Assembly: GCF_009193295.2 (NCBI RefSeq)
Contig: NZ_CP059973.1
Span: 1,364,001 to 1,428,000, forward strand
Length of the DNA stretch: 64,000 bases
Origin: Bacteroides luhongzhouii
Lineage (GTDB): Bacteria > Bacteroidota > Bacteroidia > Bacteroidales > Bacteroidaceae
Direction: 5' to 3'
The position numbers and the translations under genes are program-made. Positions within the stretch are counted from its first letter, which is position 1, and every line of letters begins with the position of its first letter. Under the pieces are notes generated by a model that was not told the DNA's origin, did not search any database, and saw only the letters and a program-made list of their open reading frames with translations. Below are positions 6,875 through 13,799 of this stretch, one piece after another.

Positions 6875-8761
6875 CTATCGTCCCGAAAGTACGAGCAACA
6901 CGTTGATGTCGCTTGGAGAAACTCCCGGGATTCTGCTCGCTTGCGCAATTGTTTCCGGATCTATCTTTACCAGCTTTTGCCGAGCTTCGGTGGATAGGGA
7001 CTGAATGGTAGAATAATCAAACTTCCCTTTGATTTTTATACTTTCCAGTCGTGCCAGCTTTTCAGCAATCATTCGTTCTCTGTCAATGTATCCTTGATAC
7101 TTGATTAAGATTTCGGCAGCTTCGAGAATCTCTTCTTTCCGATCCTGATCCGAACTTGTCGCTTTCTCCAGTTCCCGTTGAAACGCCGGAACGTGTTCTG
7201 CTATATTCTCAATTGTCACTTGCGGACGGTTTAAGATTTCTATCAACTTGCATCCCTGACGTAGGGGAGTTGTTCCTATCTTTACGAGAGCATCGTTAAT
7301 TAATGCCGGTTTCATCGAATAGTTGCGCGCGAAAGAAACGATTTGTTCCACAGCTTCCTTCTTGCTTCTTACCAGTTGATAGCGATCTTCCTTGGCCAAT
7401 CCAAGCTTAAATGCTTTTTCTGTCAGGCGCATATCTGCATCATCCATACGAAGCAAAATACGATATTCTGCACGGGAGGTAAACATACGGTAGGGCTCAT
7501 CCACACCTTTGGTAACCAAATCGTCGATTAATACGCCAATATATGCTTCGTCGCGGGCCAAAGTAAATGCCTCTCCACCGTGGCAGTTGATATGCGCATT
7601 GATGCCGGCTACCAATCCTTGTCCTCCTGCTTCCTCGTATCCGGTAGTGCCGTTCACTTGTCCGGCAAAGAACAGGTTTTTGATAATCTTCGATTCCAAC
7701 GTATGTTTTAATTGGGTCGGATCGAAGTAGTCATATTCGATAGCGTATCCCGGACGATAAATAACCAGATCTTTGAAAGCCGGGATCTGCTTCAGTGCTG
7801 CAATTTGTATTTCCATCGGAAGTGAAGAAGAGAATCCGTTAAGGTATAACTCTTGTGTGGTTTCTCCTTCCGGTTCCAGAAATAACTGGTGCTGGTCTTT
7901 ATCGGGGAAAGTAACAATCTTGGTTTCGATGCTCGGGCAATAGCGTGGCCCGATACTTTGTATCTGTCCGTTGAACAGGGGAGAATCCGGCAAACCTTCA
8001 CGCAAAATCCGGTGTACTTCTTCATTGGTGTAGCATGTCCAGCATTGAAGTTGCTTTAAGTGGTGCGTACTGGTATTCATGAAGGAGAATTTATGGAAGT
8101 CGCATTCGCCGGCTTGTGTTTCCATTTGGTCAAAATGAACGCTGCGCGCATCAATTCGTACCGGAGTACCGGTTTTCATTCTTCCGTAAGTGATACCGTG
8201 GCGGGCGATGGATTCGGTCAATTGGTAGGAAGCCGGTTCGGCCATTCTTCCTCCCGGTAATTGGTGGCGTCCTATATGCATTAATCCGTTGAGGAAAGTT
8301 CCTGCGGTGAGCACAATACATTTTGCTTTGAAAGTGACACCCCATGCAGTAACCAATCCGGTAACTTCACCGTTTTCAACGAGCAGTTCGCATACTGTAT
8401 CTTGCCAGATATGAAGGTTGGGCGTATTTTCCAGTCTCTCTCTCCAGGACCAAATGAACTTAGCCCGGTCGCATTGGGCGCGGGGGCTCCACATGGCAGG
8501 GCCTTTCGAGCGGTTTAGAATTCGGAACTGAATGGCTGTTTCATCTGTCACCAATCCCATCTGTCCACCCAGTGCATCTATTTCACGTACAATTTGTCCT
8601 TTGGCGATTCCTCCTACAGCCGGGTTGCAACTCATCTGTCCAATCTTGTTCATGTCCATTGTGATGAGACAAGTTTTGGAACCTAAATTAGCTGCGGCTG
8701 CCGCTGCCTCACAACCAGCATGTCCGGCACCAATTACAATTACGTCGTACTTAAAATCCAT
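6875..8761 (-). CDS. mnmG: tRNA uridine-5-carboxymethylaminomethyl modification enzyme MnmG (GidA)
   Basis: This FAD-dependent enzyme works with MnmE to modify the wobble uridine of several tRNAs. The dinucleotide-binding motif VIVIGAGHAGCEAA opens the protein, followed by CNPAVGGIAKG and DALGG, both diagnostic. The C-terminal helical MnmE-binding region ends IPGVSPSDINVLLVLSGR. I use the ATG at 8761 (MDFKYDVIV, 628 residues). A longer in-frame start at 8791 would fall inside the predicted -7 promoter box at 8789-8796, and GGA sits just before 8761. It heads the leftward cluster. Confidence 0.96.
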   Translation of the reverse strand: MDFKYDVIVIGAGHAGCEAAAAAANLGSKTCLITMDMNKIGQMSCNPAVGGIAKGQIVREIDALGGQMGLVTDETAIQFRILNRSKGPAMWSPRAQCDRAKFIWSWRERLENTPNLHIWQDTVCELLVENGEVTGLVTAWGVTFKAKCIVLTAGTFLNGLMHIGRHQLPGGRMAEPASYQLTESIARHGITYGRMKTGTPVRIDARSVHFDQMETQAGECDFHKFSFMNTSTHHLKQLQCWTCYTNEEVHRILREGLPDSPLFNGQIQSIGPRYCPSIETKIVTFPDKDQHQLFLEPEGETTQELYLNGFSSSLPMEIQIAALKQIPAFKDLVIYRPGYAIEYDYFDPTQLKHTLESKIIKNLFFAGQVNGTTGYEEAGGQGLVAGINAHINCHGGEAFTLARDEAYIGVLIDDLVTKGVDEPYRMFTSRAEYRILLRMDDADMRLTEKAFKLGLAKEDRYQLVRSKKEAVEQIVSFARNYSMKPALINDALVKIGTTPLRQGCKLIEILNRPQVTIENIAEHVPAFQRELEKATSSDQDRKEEILEAAEILIKYQGYIDRERMIAEKLARLESIKIKGKFDYSTIQSLSTEARQKLVKIDPETIAQASRIPGVSPSDINVLLVLSGR

Positions 8762-8788
8762 TCCTATCTTATTTATTATCAAACGCTG

Positions 8789-8796
8789 CAAAGTTA
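8789..8796 (-). promoter_or_regulatory. mnmG: -7 promoter box of mnmG
   Basis: On the minus strand TAACTTTG is an exact TAnnTTTG match, about 28 bases before the mnmG ATG. No clear TTTG -33 element is visible at 19-21 bases. Its place supports the shorter mnmG start. Confidence 0.55.
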
Positions 8797-9176
8797 CGGA
8801 AAAGTTGCGAGACTTGTATCTTCAAGCTGTTTTTGCTTCTGAAAATCCGGGGAGGAATCCGGCTTGACTGAAAAAAACGCCGTAATTTTGGATTAGAAAT
8901 ATGCAGATTGTTCGAAAATAGGCTGTTTATTGCCTTTTGTGTTTTTATATTTTTGAATGGAATGGCAATATATTGTATTTTAAATCCCCTGTTTTGCTTT
9001 CTTTTTGTTAGTTGCACGTTTGCCCGATTATGAGTGCAACTAGAGAGTAAAAGGAACGATTTGTAGAAAATACGGATTGCTGTGGGAATAAACTTGAGAT
9101 TTACATTCAAAATCTACCCTACGTCTTGACATAAGTCAAAAAAACAAGCCTAAATGTGTTTTTTTGTATAATGGCT
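8797..9176. other. gene-free region upstream of mnmG
   Basis: This is AT-rich. A 113-codon frame on the minus strand (8769-9110) overlaps the mnmG start and promoter, lacks a ribosome-binding site and looks non-coding. Nothing else is recognisable. Confidence 0.5.
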
Positions 9177-9207
9177 TTTGTTGTTTTCGCAAACAGCTAT
9201 ACCTTTG
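9177..9207 (+). promoter_or_regulatory. consensus Bacteroides promoter driving an orphan transcript
   Basis: TTTG at 9177-9180 and TACCTTTG at 9200-9207 are separated by 19 bases. This is a full match to the vegetative Bacteroides promoter (TTTG, 19-21, TAnnTTTG). Transcription would start near 9214. No annotated-size gene lies downstream on this strand before 10081. Confidence 0.7.
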
Positions 9208-9237
9208 CAGTGTAGTTGTGAAACTACTTATATTTTA

Positions 9238-9341
9238 GGTATTAGAAAAAGGTAATAATTAAAAGGTATTAGTTTATAAAATTGAGGTATTAGATTTTAA
9301 GATTAGTTTTTAGGAAAAAGATTGTTTTGATTAGGTATTAG
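9238..9341 (+). repeat. four GGTATTAG motifs in the orphan transcript
   Basis: GGTATTAG occurs at 9238, 9265, 9286 and 9334, within a purine-rich, AT-rich leader. Spacing is irregular (27, 21 and 48 bases). The meaning is unknown. They would lie in the RNA made from the promoter at 9177-9207. Confidence 0.5.
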
Positions 9342-9369
9342 GAAAAAGACGTTTTCAGGTAAAGAGTAA

Positions 9370-9432
9370 ATGAAAGATGAAGAAAAAGAAGAATCCCATT
9401 TATGGGGATTCTTTAAAGGTGGGGCGGAATAA
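9370..9432 (+). CDS. possible 20-residue small protein or leader peptide
   Basis: ATG at 9370 opens a short frame encoding an acidic peptide that begins MKDEEKEESHLWGFF and ends KGGAE. The frame contains a hairpin (9389-9413) and ends inside the terminator-like stem at 9424-9437. There is only a weak purine-rich ribosome-binding site. The consensus promoter upstream and the terminator downstream make a defined transcript. Coding is unproven; the RNA could equally be a noncoding regulator. Confidence 0.3.
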   Translation: MKDEEKEESHLWGFFKGGAE

Positions 9433-9446
9433 TTCGCTCTTTTTTT
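9389..9446 (+). terminator. hairpins and T-tract ending the orphan transcript
   Basis: A perfect 9-pair stem (AAGAATCCC/GGGATTCTT, 9389-9413) is followed by a short stem GCGGAAT/ATTCGC (9424-9437) and a T-rich tail CTCTTTTTTT. Together they look like a rho-independent terminator. They would give an RNA of roughly 230 bases from the promoter at 9177. Confidence 0.6.
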
Positions 9447-9658
9447 GTACCCTTTGCTCTCGTGAATAATAGGTTCATCAGTAATAATATACATTCGGCT
9501 GTCTGATGAGATATGACGATGCAGGATATAGTTTTATGCCAATATCTTTTCTTTACTGAATGTTTGTTCATTCTCTTCACATGAGGATAAGTATCAAGCT
9601 ATCAACTCTTTCGTGTGATTACTCTAAGAAATATGCTTCTTTCACATCTTCACAGTCG

Positions 9659-9772
9659 TTAGCGTGAAGGATGTGCCGCATCTTTTCCATTCATGAAGAT
9701 ACGCGGATGCAACGCTGCTTCTTCTTCCGAGGAAGCATTAGGATTTTCATACCAATCAAACACAATAGCCAT
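9659..9772 (-). pseudogene. truncated HU-like DNA-binding protein gene
   Basis: The 37-residue product starts MAIVFDWYENPNASSEEE and continues ALHPRIFMNGK. This is the N-terminus of the Bacteroides HU-like (HU-HIG type) DNA-binding proteins, which usually run well beyond 100 residues. The frame stops right after the first conserved Gly-Lys, so the HU fold itself is lost. Another frame stays open for about 20 more codons but does not resemble the family. Relatives of this gene commonly lie beside VapE/DUF3874 genes, as here (divergent, 308 bases away). Confidence 0.65.
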
Positions 9773-9798
9773 TACTTCTTATTAATTTAAATGTGTAA

Positions 9799-9908
9799 CT
9801 TCATCATAGGACAACTTTAATCGGCTATTCGGACGAGTGGAATCGGCTGTTCAGTCAACTATTGTCAGCCAACCGGACAACTCCAGTCGGCTTCTCCTAA
9901 ACAAGTAC
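9799..9908 (+). repeat. degenerate 22-bp tandem repeats (iteron-like)
   Basis: Units begin at 9799, 9821, 9843, 9865 and 9887, exactly 22 bases apart. The consensus reads approximately TCGGCTnTTCGGACAACT plus four variable bases. TCGGCT is exact in units 2, 3 and 5; GGACAACT is exact in units 1 and 4. The array fills the divergent gap between the HU-like remnant and the VapE-like gene. Two full helical turns per unit is the usual phasing of protein-binding iterons. Confidence 0.65.
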
Positions 9909-9995
9909 TAAAGATACGACAAAGTAACGACTTATCCGCATAAGAAAGCTTGTTTTTCATTTCAGGAGAAAATAAACTTTTTCTTAGTTAAATAC

Positions 9996-10027
9996 TTGCA
10001 AATCCCATATCCCATGTTATACCTTAG
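9996..10027 (+). promoter_or_regulatory. promoter of the VapE-like gene
   Basis: TTG at 9996-9998 and TACCTTAG at 10020-10027 are 21 bases apart, one mismatch from the Bacteroides -33/-7 consensus. The transcript would start near 10034, giving a leader of about 45 bases before the ATG at 10081. Confidence 0.55.
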
Positions 10028-10080
10028 CAGTATCAACCGGTCGAAAAAACAACATTTATTCATTTAAAAAGAAGAAAAAT

Positions 10081-11376
10081 ATGAAGACATTAGAATATAA
10101 CTCGAAACGTTTGGCAAAAAGAATACGAGCATTGATGAAAGAATCGTCAAACGTCATCGTTTCACCGAACACGTCAAAGGAAGAGCCAAAAATGCAAGAA
10201 GTGCATGAGCAGGAAGCACATAAGCAACCCGTCCTTCTGACACAACAAGTGATTGACTTCCTGAAAGCACAATATGACTTCCGCTACAACCTGCTCACCG
10301 AAGAAACCGAATTTCGGCCATCCGGCCAACGAGACGTTCCTTTCTGCCGCATAGACAAGCGAGAACTGAATACTTTCTGCCTGGAAGCCCACAAAGAAGG
10401 AATCAACTGCTGGGACAAGGATCTTCAAAGATATATCTACTCTACCCAAGTGGAAAGTTACCACCCTTTCCGACTTTATATGAACGAACTACCTACCTGG
10501 GACGGAACAGATCGGTTAAAGTCCTTAGCGAAGCGAGTATCCGACATTCCTCTATGGATAAAAAGCTTTCACACCTGGATGCTCGGACTTGCCGCCCAAT
10601 GGCTGGGAGTGAATCAAGCACAAGCGAACAGCGTAGCCCCGATACTTATCAGCGAAGAACAGGGACGCCATAAATCCACTTTCTGTCGCATGCTGATGCC
10701 GCCACAACTGGCCCGTTATTATTCGGATAATCTGAAATTAACCGCACAAGGCAATCCCGAACGTCTCCTGGCCGAGATGGGATTACTAAACATGGACGAA
10801 TTTGATAAATTCGGAGCGAAAAAGATGCCATTACTGAAAAATCTGATGCAAATGTCCAGCCTCAACATCTGCAAAGCCTATCAGAAAAATTTCCGGTCGC
10901 TTCCCCGTATCGCTTCTTTCATCGGAACGAGTAACCGGACGGACTTACTGTGTGACCCGACAGGCAGCCGCAGATTCATCTGCATTGAAGCGGAACATGA
11001 TATTGACTGTACCGGAATTGAACATTCACAAATCTATGCCCAACTGAAAGAGGAATTGCTTGCAGGTGCCCGCCACTGGCTTAATAAGGAGGAAGAACAT
11101 GCTTTGCAATATCATAACATGGCATACTATCATGTCAACCCTATAGAAGACATTGTACGCAACACATACGCACCTGCCACGTTGAACGAACCGGATTGCT
11201 TGTCACTCTCCGCTGTTATTATTCATCAGGAATTAAAAAAGAGATTTCCTGCCGTGCTTCGCAACTGTACACCTATCCAACTGGCGCAAATTCTGACCGC
11301 AGCAGGTATCAGCCGACAGCATACGAGATTGGGTAATGTGTATTTGGTGAAGAAGGTGAAAGGCTGTGAAGAGTGA
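10081..11376 (+). CDS. VapE/VirE-family P-loop protein with C-terminal DUF3874
   Basis: The 431-residue protein has the core of the virulence-associated E family, related to phage and plasmid primase-helicases. The Walker A-like loop EEQGRHKST is at about 192-200 and Walker B NMDEFD at 237-242. A sensor-like GTSNRTDLL is near 282-290 and an Arg pair follows in PTGSRRFI. The last 60 residues (AVIIHQELKKRFP to the end) resemble DUF3874. The N-terminal primase domain seen in larger relatives is replaced by a basic linker of about 80 residues. Function in Bacteroides is unknown; such genes mark mobile or formerly mobile DNA and often adjoin HU-like genes. It stands alone. Confidence 0.8.
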   Translation: MKTLEYNSKRLAKRIRALMKESSNVIVSPNTSKEEPKMQEVHEQEAHKQPVLLTQQVIDFLKAQYDFRYNLLTEETEFRPSGQRDVPFCRIDKRELNTFCLEAHKEGINCWDKDLQRYIYSTQVESYHPFRLYMNELPTWDGTDRLKSLAKRVSDIPLWIKSFHTWMLGLAAQWLGVNQAQANSVAPILISEEQGRHKSTFCRMLMPPQLARYYSDNLKLTAQGNPERLLAEMGLLNMDEFDKFGAKKMPLLKNLMQMSSLNICKAYQKNFRSLPRIASFIGTSNRTDLLCDPTGSRRFICIEAEHDIDCTGIEHSQIYAQLKEELLAGARHWLNKEEEHALQYHNMAYYHVNPIEDIVRNTYAPATLNEPDCLSLSAVIIHQELKKRFPAVLRNCTPIQLAQILTAAGISRQHTRLGNVYLVKKVKGCEE

Positions 11377-11740
11377 GAATGATCCTGTTTGTTCACATTA
11401 GATATCTGTGAATAAGGTAGTTGTATCTTTGTGACGACTGTGAATAACAGCATATGTCATTATAATCAGAAAGTAATAAATAATCAAGCCTCGGACATAT
11501 TTTGATTGGTAATGACTTTAGTTCCAATAATGTTGTTACTAATCGAAGTATTTCTTGTTTTATATTCTTCTTTAAAGCTAGTCTTTATACCTTGTTGCAT
11601 TTTATTTTCTATTTTGTAAGCCGGCAAGGTCTGCGTTTCTGAAAAAAACAATATATTTGCATCCGTAATTATCGCAAAAGTAAGTAGTTACGGCGGTTTT
11701 TGTGAATTCTGTTCTCTTTTTTCGCAGGTAATGTGACAGT
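11377..11740. other. intergenic region upstream of the first ECF sigma gene
   Basis: No gene is seen. Two exact TAnnTTTG boxes occur on the plus strand: TATCTTTG at 11424-11431 and TATATTTG at 11652-11659. The second is 81 bases before the sigma-factor ATG and is its likely promoter; a matching TTTG -33 is not obvious for either. Confidence 0.5.
11652..11659 (+). promoter_or_regulatory. -7 promoter box of the first ECF sigma gene
   Basis: TATATTTG is an exact TAnnTTTG match upstream of the ATG at 11741. This suggests the sigma gene is made from a housekeeping promoter, apart from the operon it controls. Confidence 0.5.
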
Positions 11741-12310
11741 ATGAACGATAAAATTGACACCATAGTAGCGGGAGTAAACCGGAAGGATGAAAAGATGTGG
11801 GGCGATTTCTACGATCGTTTTTATGCTGCTTTATGTGTTTATGTTTCCAAGATATTGCCGGTTCCTGATGCGGTGGAAGATTTGGTACAGGAAGTCTTTA
11901 TTTCTATATGGGAGGGGAAACGTACTTTTTCTGGTATTAAAGAGCTTACCAATTATCTTTATCGCGCCTGCTATAATAACACCTTATTATATATACGCAA
12001 TAATCAAATCCATGATACCATATTGAGTTCTTTAGCTGAAGAAGAAAGCGTGGAGGACGAGGATATGATTTATGCATTGACGGTAAAAGAAGAAATTATC
12101 CGCCAACTGTATTGTTATATTGAAGAACTTCCTGCCGAACAGCGCCGGATTATTTTAATGAGAATCGAGGGATATACATGGGAGGAGATAGCGGAACGTT
12201 TAGAAATAAGTATCAATACTGTTAAAACTCAAAAGACACGCAGCTATAAATTCCTTCGTGAGAAGCTGGGCGACTCTGTTCATTCTATTATTCTTTGTTT
12301 ATTTCTCTAA
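11741..12310 (+). CDS. ECF RNA polymerase sigma factor (FecI-like), locus 1
   Basis: The 189-residue protein has sigma region 2 (DAVEDLVQEVFISIWEGK, about 46-63, the usual core-binding and -10 recognition helices). Region 4 is a helix-turn-helix near the end (IEGYTWEEIAERLEISINTVKTQKTR segment, about 144-170). There is no region 1 or 3, as expected for group 4 sigma factors. Followed by an anti-sigma gene and an STN-bearing SusC, it should act in trans-envelope signalling: substrate binding at SusC relieves FecR inhibition and the sigma factor switches on the operon. A 247-base gap to the anti-sigma gene leaves room for the target promoter. Confidence 0.92.
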   Translation: MNDKIDTIVAGVNRKDEKMWGDFYDRFYAALCVYVSKILPVPDAVEDLVQEVFISIWEGKRTFSGIKELTNYLYRACYNNTLLYIRNNQIHDTILSSLAEEESVEDEDMIYALTVKEEIIRQLYCYIEELPAEQRRIILMRIEGYTWEEIAERLEISINTVKTQKTRSYKFLREKLGDSVHSIILCLFL

Positions 12311-12477
12311 AAAGATAAAAAAGTCAATTTGATACATCTTTGTCTTTTTATTGATTACTTAAGATTTATTTTCTTTGTTAAAAACAAGCGGATTCCTTTA
12401 ATAATGTGACATAATGTTATATTTTCGCCCCTAGAATCCTCTCCTTTACATTCTTATCTCAAAAAAATATCATCTTT

Positions 12478-12516
12478 TTGTCACCCTTTTCTGTGAGTTA
12501 TGTATATCTATAATAA
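12478..12516 (+). promoter_or_regulatory. candidate ECF-sigma-dependent promoter of operon 1
   Basis: TTGTCACCC at 12478-12486 and TATAATAA at 12509-12516 lie 42 bases before the FecR ATG. A similar pair (TTGTCCCTC and TATAATAA, 27614-27655) stands at the same place in the second locus, although the spacing differs by 3 bases. No TAnnTTTG box is seen here. Calling this the sigma target is inference from the paired comparison. Confidence 0.35.
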
Positions 12517-12557
12517 AGCAAATTAAACAGTTGTTTAATTTAAAAAGGGAAAATAAG

Positions 12558-13760
12558 ATGAAGAAGTTCGAAAATGTATATCAAGATGCCGCTTTAATGA
12601 AGAAAGCTCTTTTAGGAGAAGCTAATGAATCGGAACAGCAAGAGCTTGAAAAGCGATTGGCGGAATGCCCGGACTTGCAAAAAGTGTATGAACAATTGCA
12701 GAATGGCGAGACATTAGGAGTTGCATTTGAAGAATATAAAAATTATTCATCAAAGAAAGCCTATGAATCTTTCCTTCAGAAAATCGGACAAACGGAACCG
12801 GAGGTAATAAAGAAGCCTCGTATTTTCCGGATTTGGTGGTCTATTGCAGCAGCTGTTGTTTTTTTAGTAATCGGTTTATCTTTCTATATGTCGAATTATG
12901 TTTCGACTGAAGAGGAAAGCAAGCCATTGATTCAGCCGGGAGTTCAACAGGCACAATTGACTTTACCCGATGGTAGCATTATTGATGTGCATAAGAAAGA
13001 AATTAACGTAATAGTAGACGGTGTCCAGGTAAAATATAAGGAAGGAGTGCTGTCATATAAACCGACCGCCACAACACAACACACACAGAAAAGCGTCGAA
13101 GAAAAGCCGGTAGAATCAAATGAACTAGTCATACCACGTGGAGGGGAAAATACTGTGGTCCTCGCCGATGGAACAACAGTTCATTTGAATGCTGGTTCCA
13201 AGCTGACTTATCCGGTACGCTTTATTGGCAAACGCAGGATTGTAGCTTTGGAAGGTGAGGCCTATTTTGATGTTGTGCAGGATGAATCTCATCCGTTTGT
13301 GGTACAAACTCATCTTGGAGAAGTGATGGTGCTTGGTACGGCATTCAATGTGAATGCTTATGCCGATGCTTCCGTTTGTTACACTACATTGGTACATGGA
13401 AAAGTACAATTCTCTGCACCGAATGTCGGAACGGTAACTCTTCAGCCGGGTGAACAAGCAGTGGTCTCTGCCAATGGAACAGAGAAACGTACCGTTGATC
13501 TGGATGAATATATCGGTTGGGTAAACGGTGTGTACAACTTTAAAAATCGTTCTTTAGGGGAGATTATGGAGACATTTGAACGCTGGTATGATATACAGGT
13601 TTATTATGAAACGCCGGAACTGCGCGATATAACTTACAGTGGTAGTTTGAAACGTTATGGAGCGGTCAATTCTTTCTTGGATGCTTTGGAACTGACAGGC
13701 GATCTGACCTATAAAATCAGTGGCCGGAGAGTATTGATATACGATGGAATGAAAGAGTAA
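12558..13760 (+). CDS. FecR-family anti-sigma factor, locus 1
   Basis: The 400-residue inner-membrane regulator has a cytoplasmic N-terminus of about 85 residues that would hold the sigma factor. One membrane span follows (WWSIAAAVVFLVIGLSFYM). The periplasmic FecR domain contains LVIPRGGENTVVLADGTTVHLNAGS and GEAYFDV, and a C-terminal DUF4974-like segment contains the GVYNFKNRSLGEIMETFERWYDI region. I choose ATG 12558 (MKKFENVYQD) because AAAAAGGGAAAATAAG precedes it; an in-frame ATG 27 bases upstream lacks a site. The SusC gene follows after 39 bases. It should receive the signal from the SusC STN domain. Confidence 0.9.
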   Translation: MKKFENVYQDAALMKKALLGEANESEQQELEKRLAECPDLQKVYEQLQNGETLGVAFEEYKNYSSKKAYESFLQKIGQTEPEVIKKPRIFRIWWSIAAAVVFLVIGLSFYMSNYVSTEEESKPLIQPGVQQAQLTLPDGSIIDVHKKEINVIVDGVQVKYKEGVLSYKPTATTQHTQKSVEEKPVESNELVIPRGGENTVVLADGTTVHLNAGSKLTYPVRFIGKRRIVALEGEAYFDVVQDESHPFVVQTHLGEVMVLGTAFNVNAYADASVCYTTLVHGKVQFSAPNVGTVTLQPGEQAVVSANGTEKRTVDLDEYIGWVNGVYNFKNRSLGEIMETFERWYDIQVYYETPELRDITYSGSLKRYGAVNSFLDALELTGDLTYKISGRRVLIYDGMKE

Positions 13761-13799
13761 GAATAAATAGAATATTAGGTAAAGTTTAATCATTAATTT

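Noticed and set aside
8769..9110. 113-codon minus-strand frame upstream of mnmG
   Set aside because: It overlaps the mnmG start and its -7 box, has no ribosome-binding site, and its composition (Ser, Arg, Phe, Asn-rich, no domain) looks like translated AT-rich spacer.
9799..9908. CRISPR array
   Set aside because: The 22-base units are directly adjacent and degenerate, with no unique spacers, and no cas gene is near.
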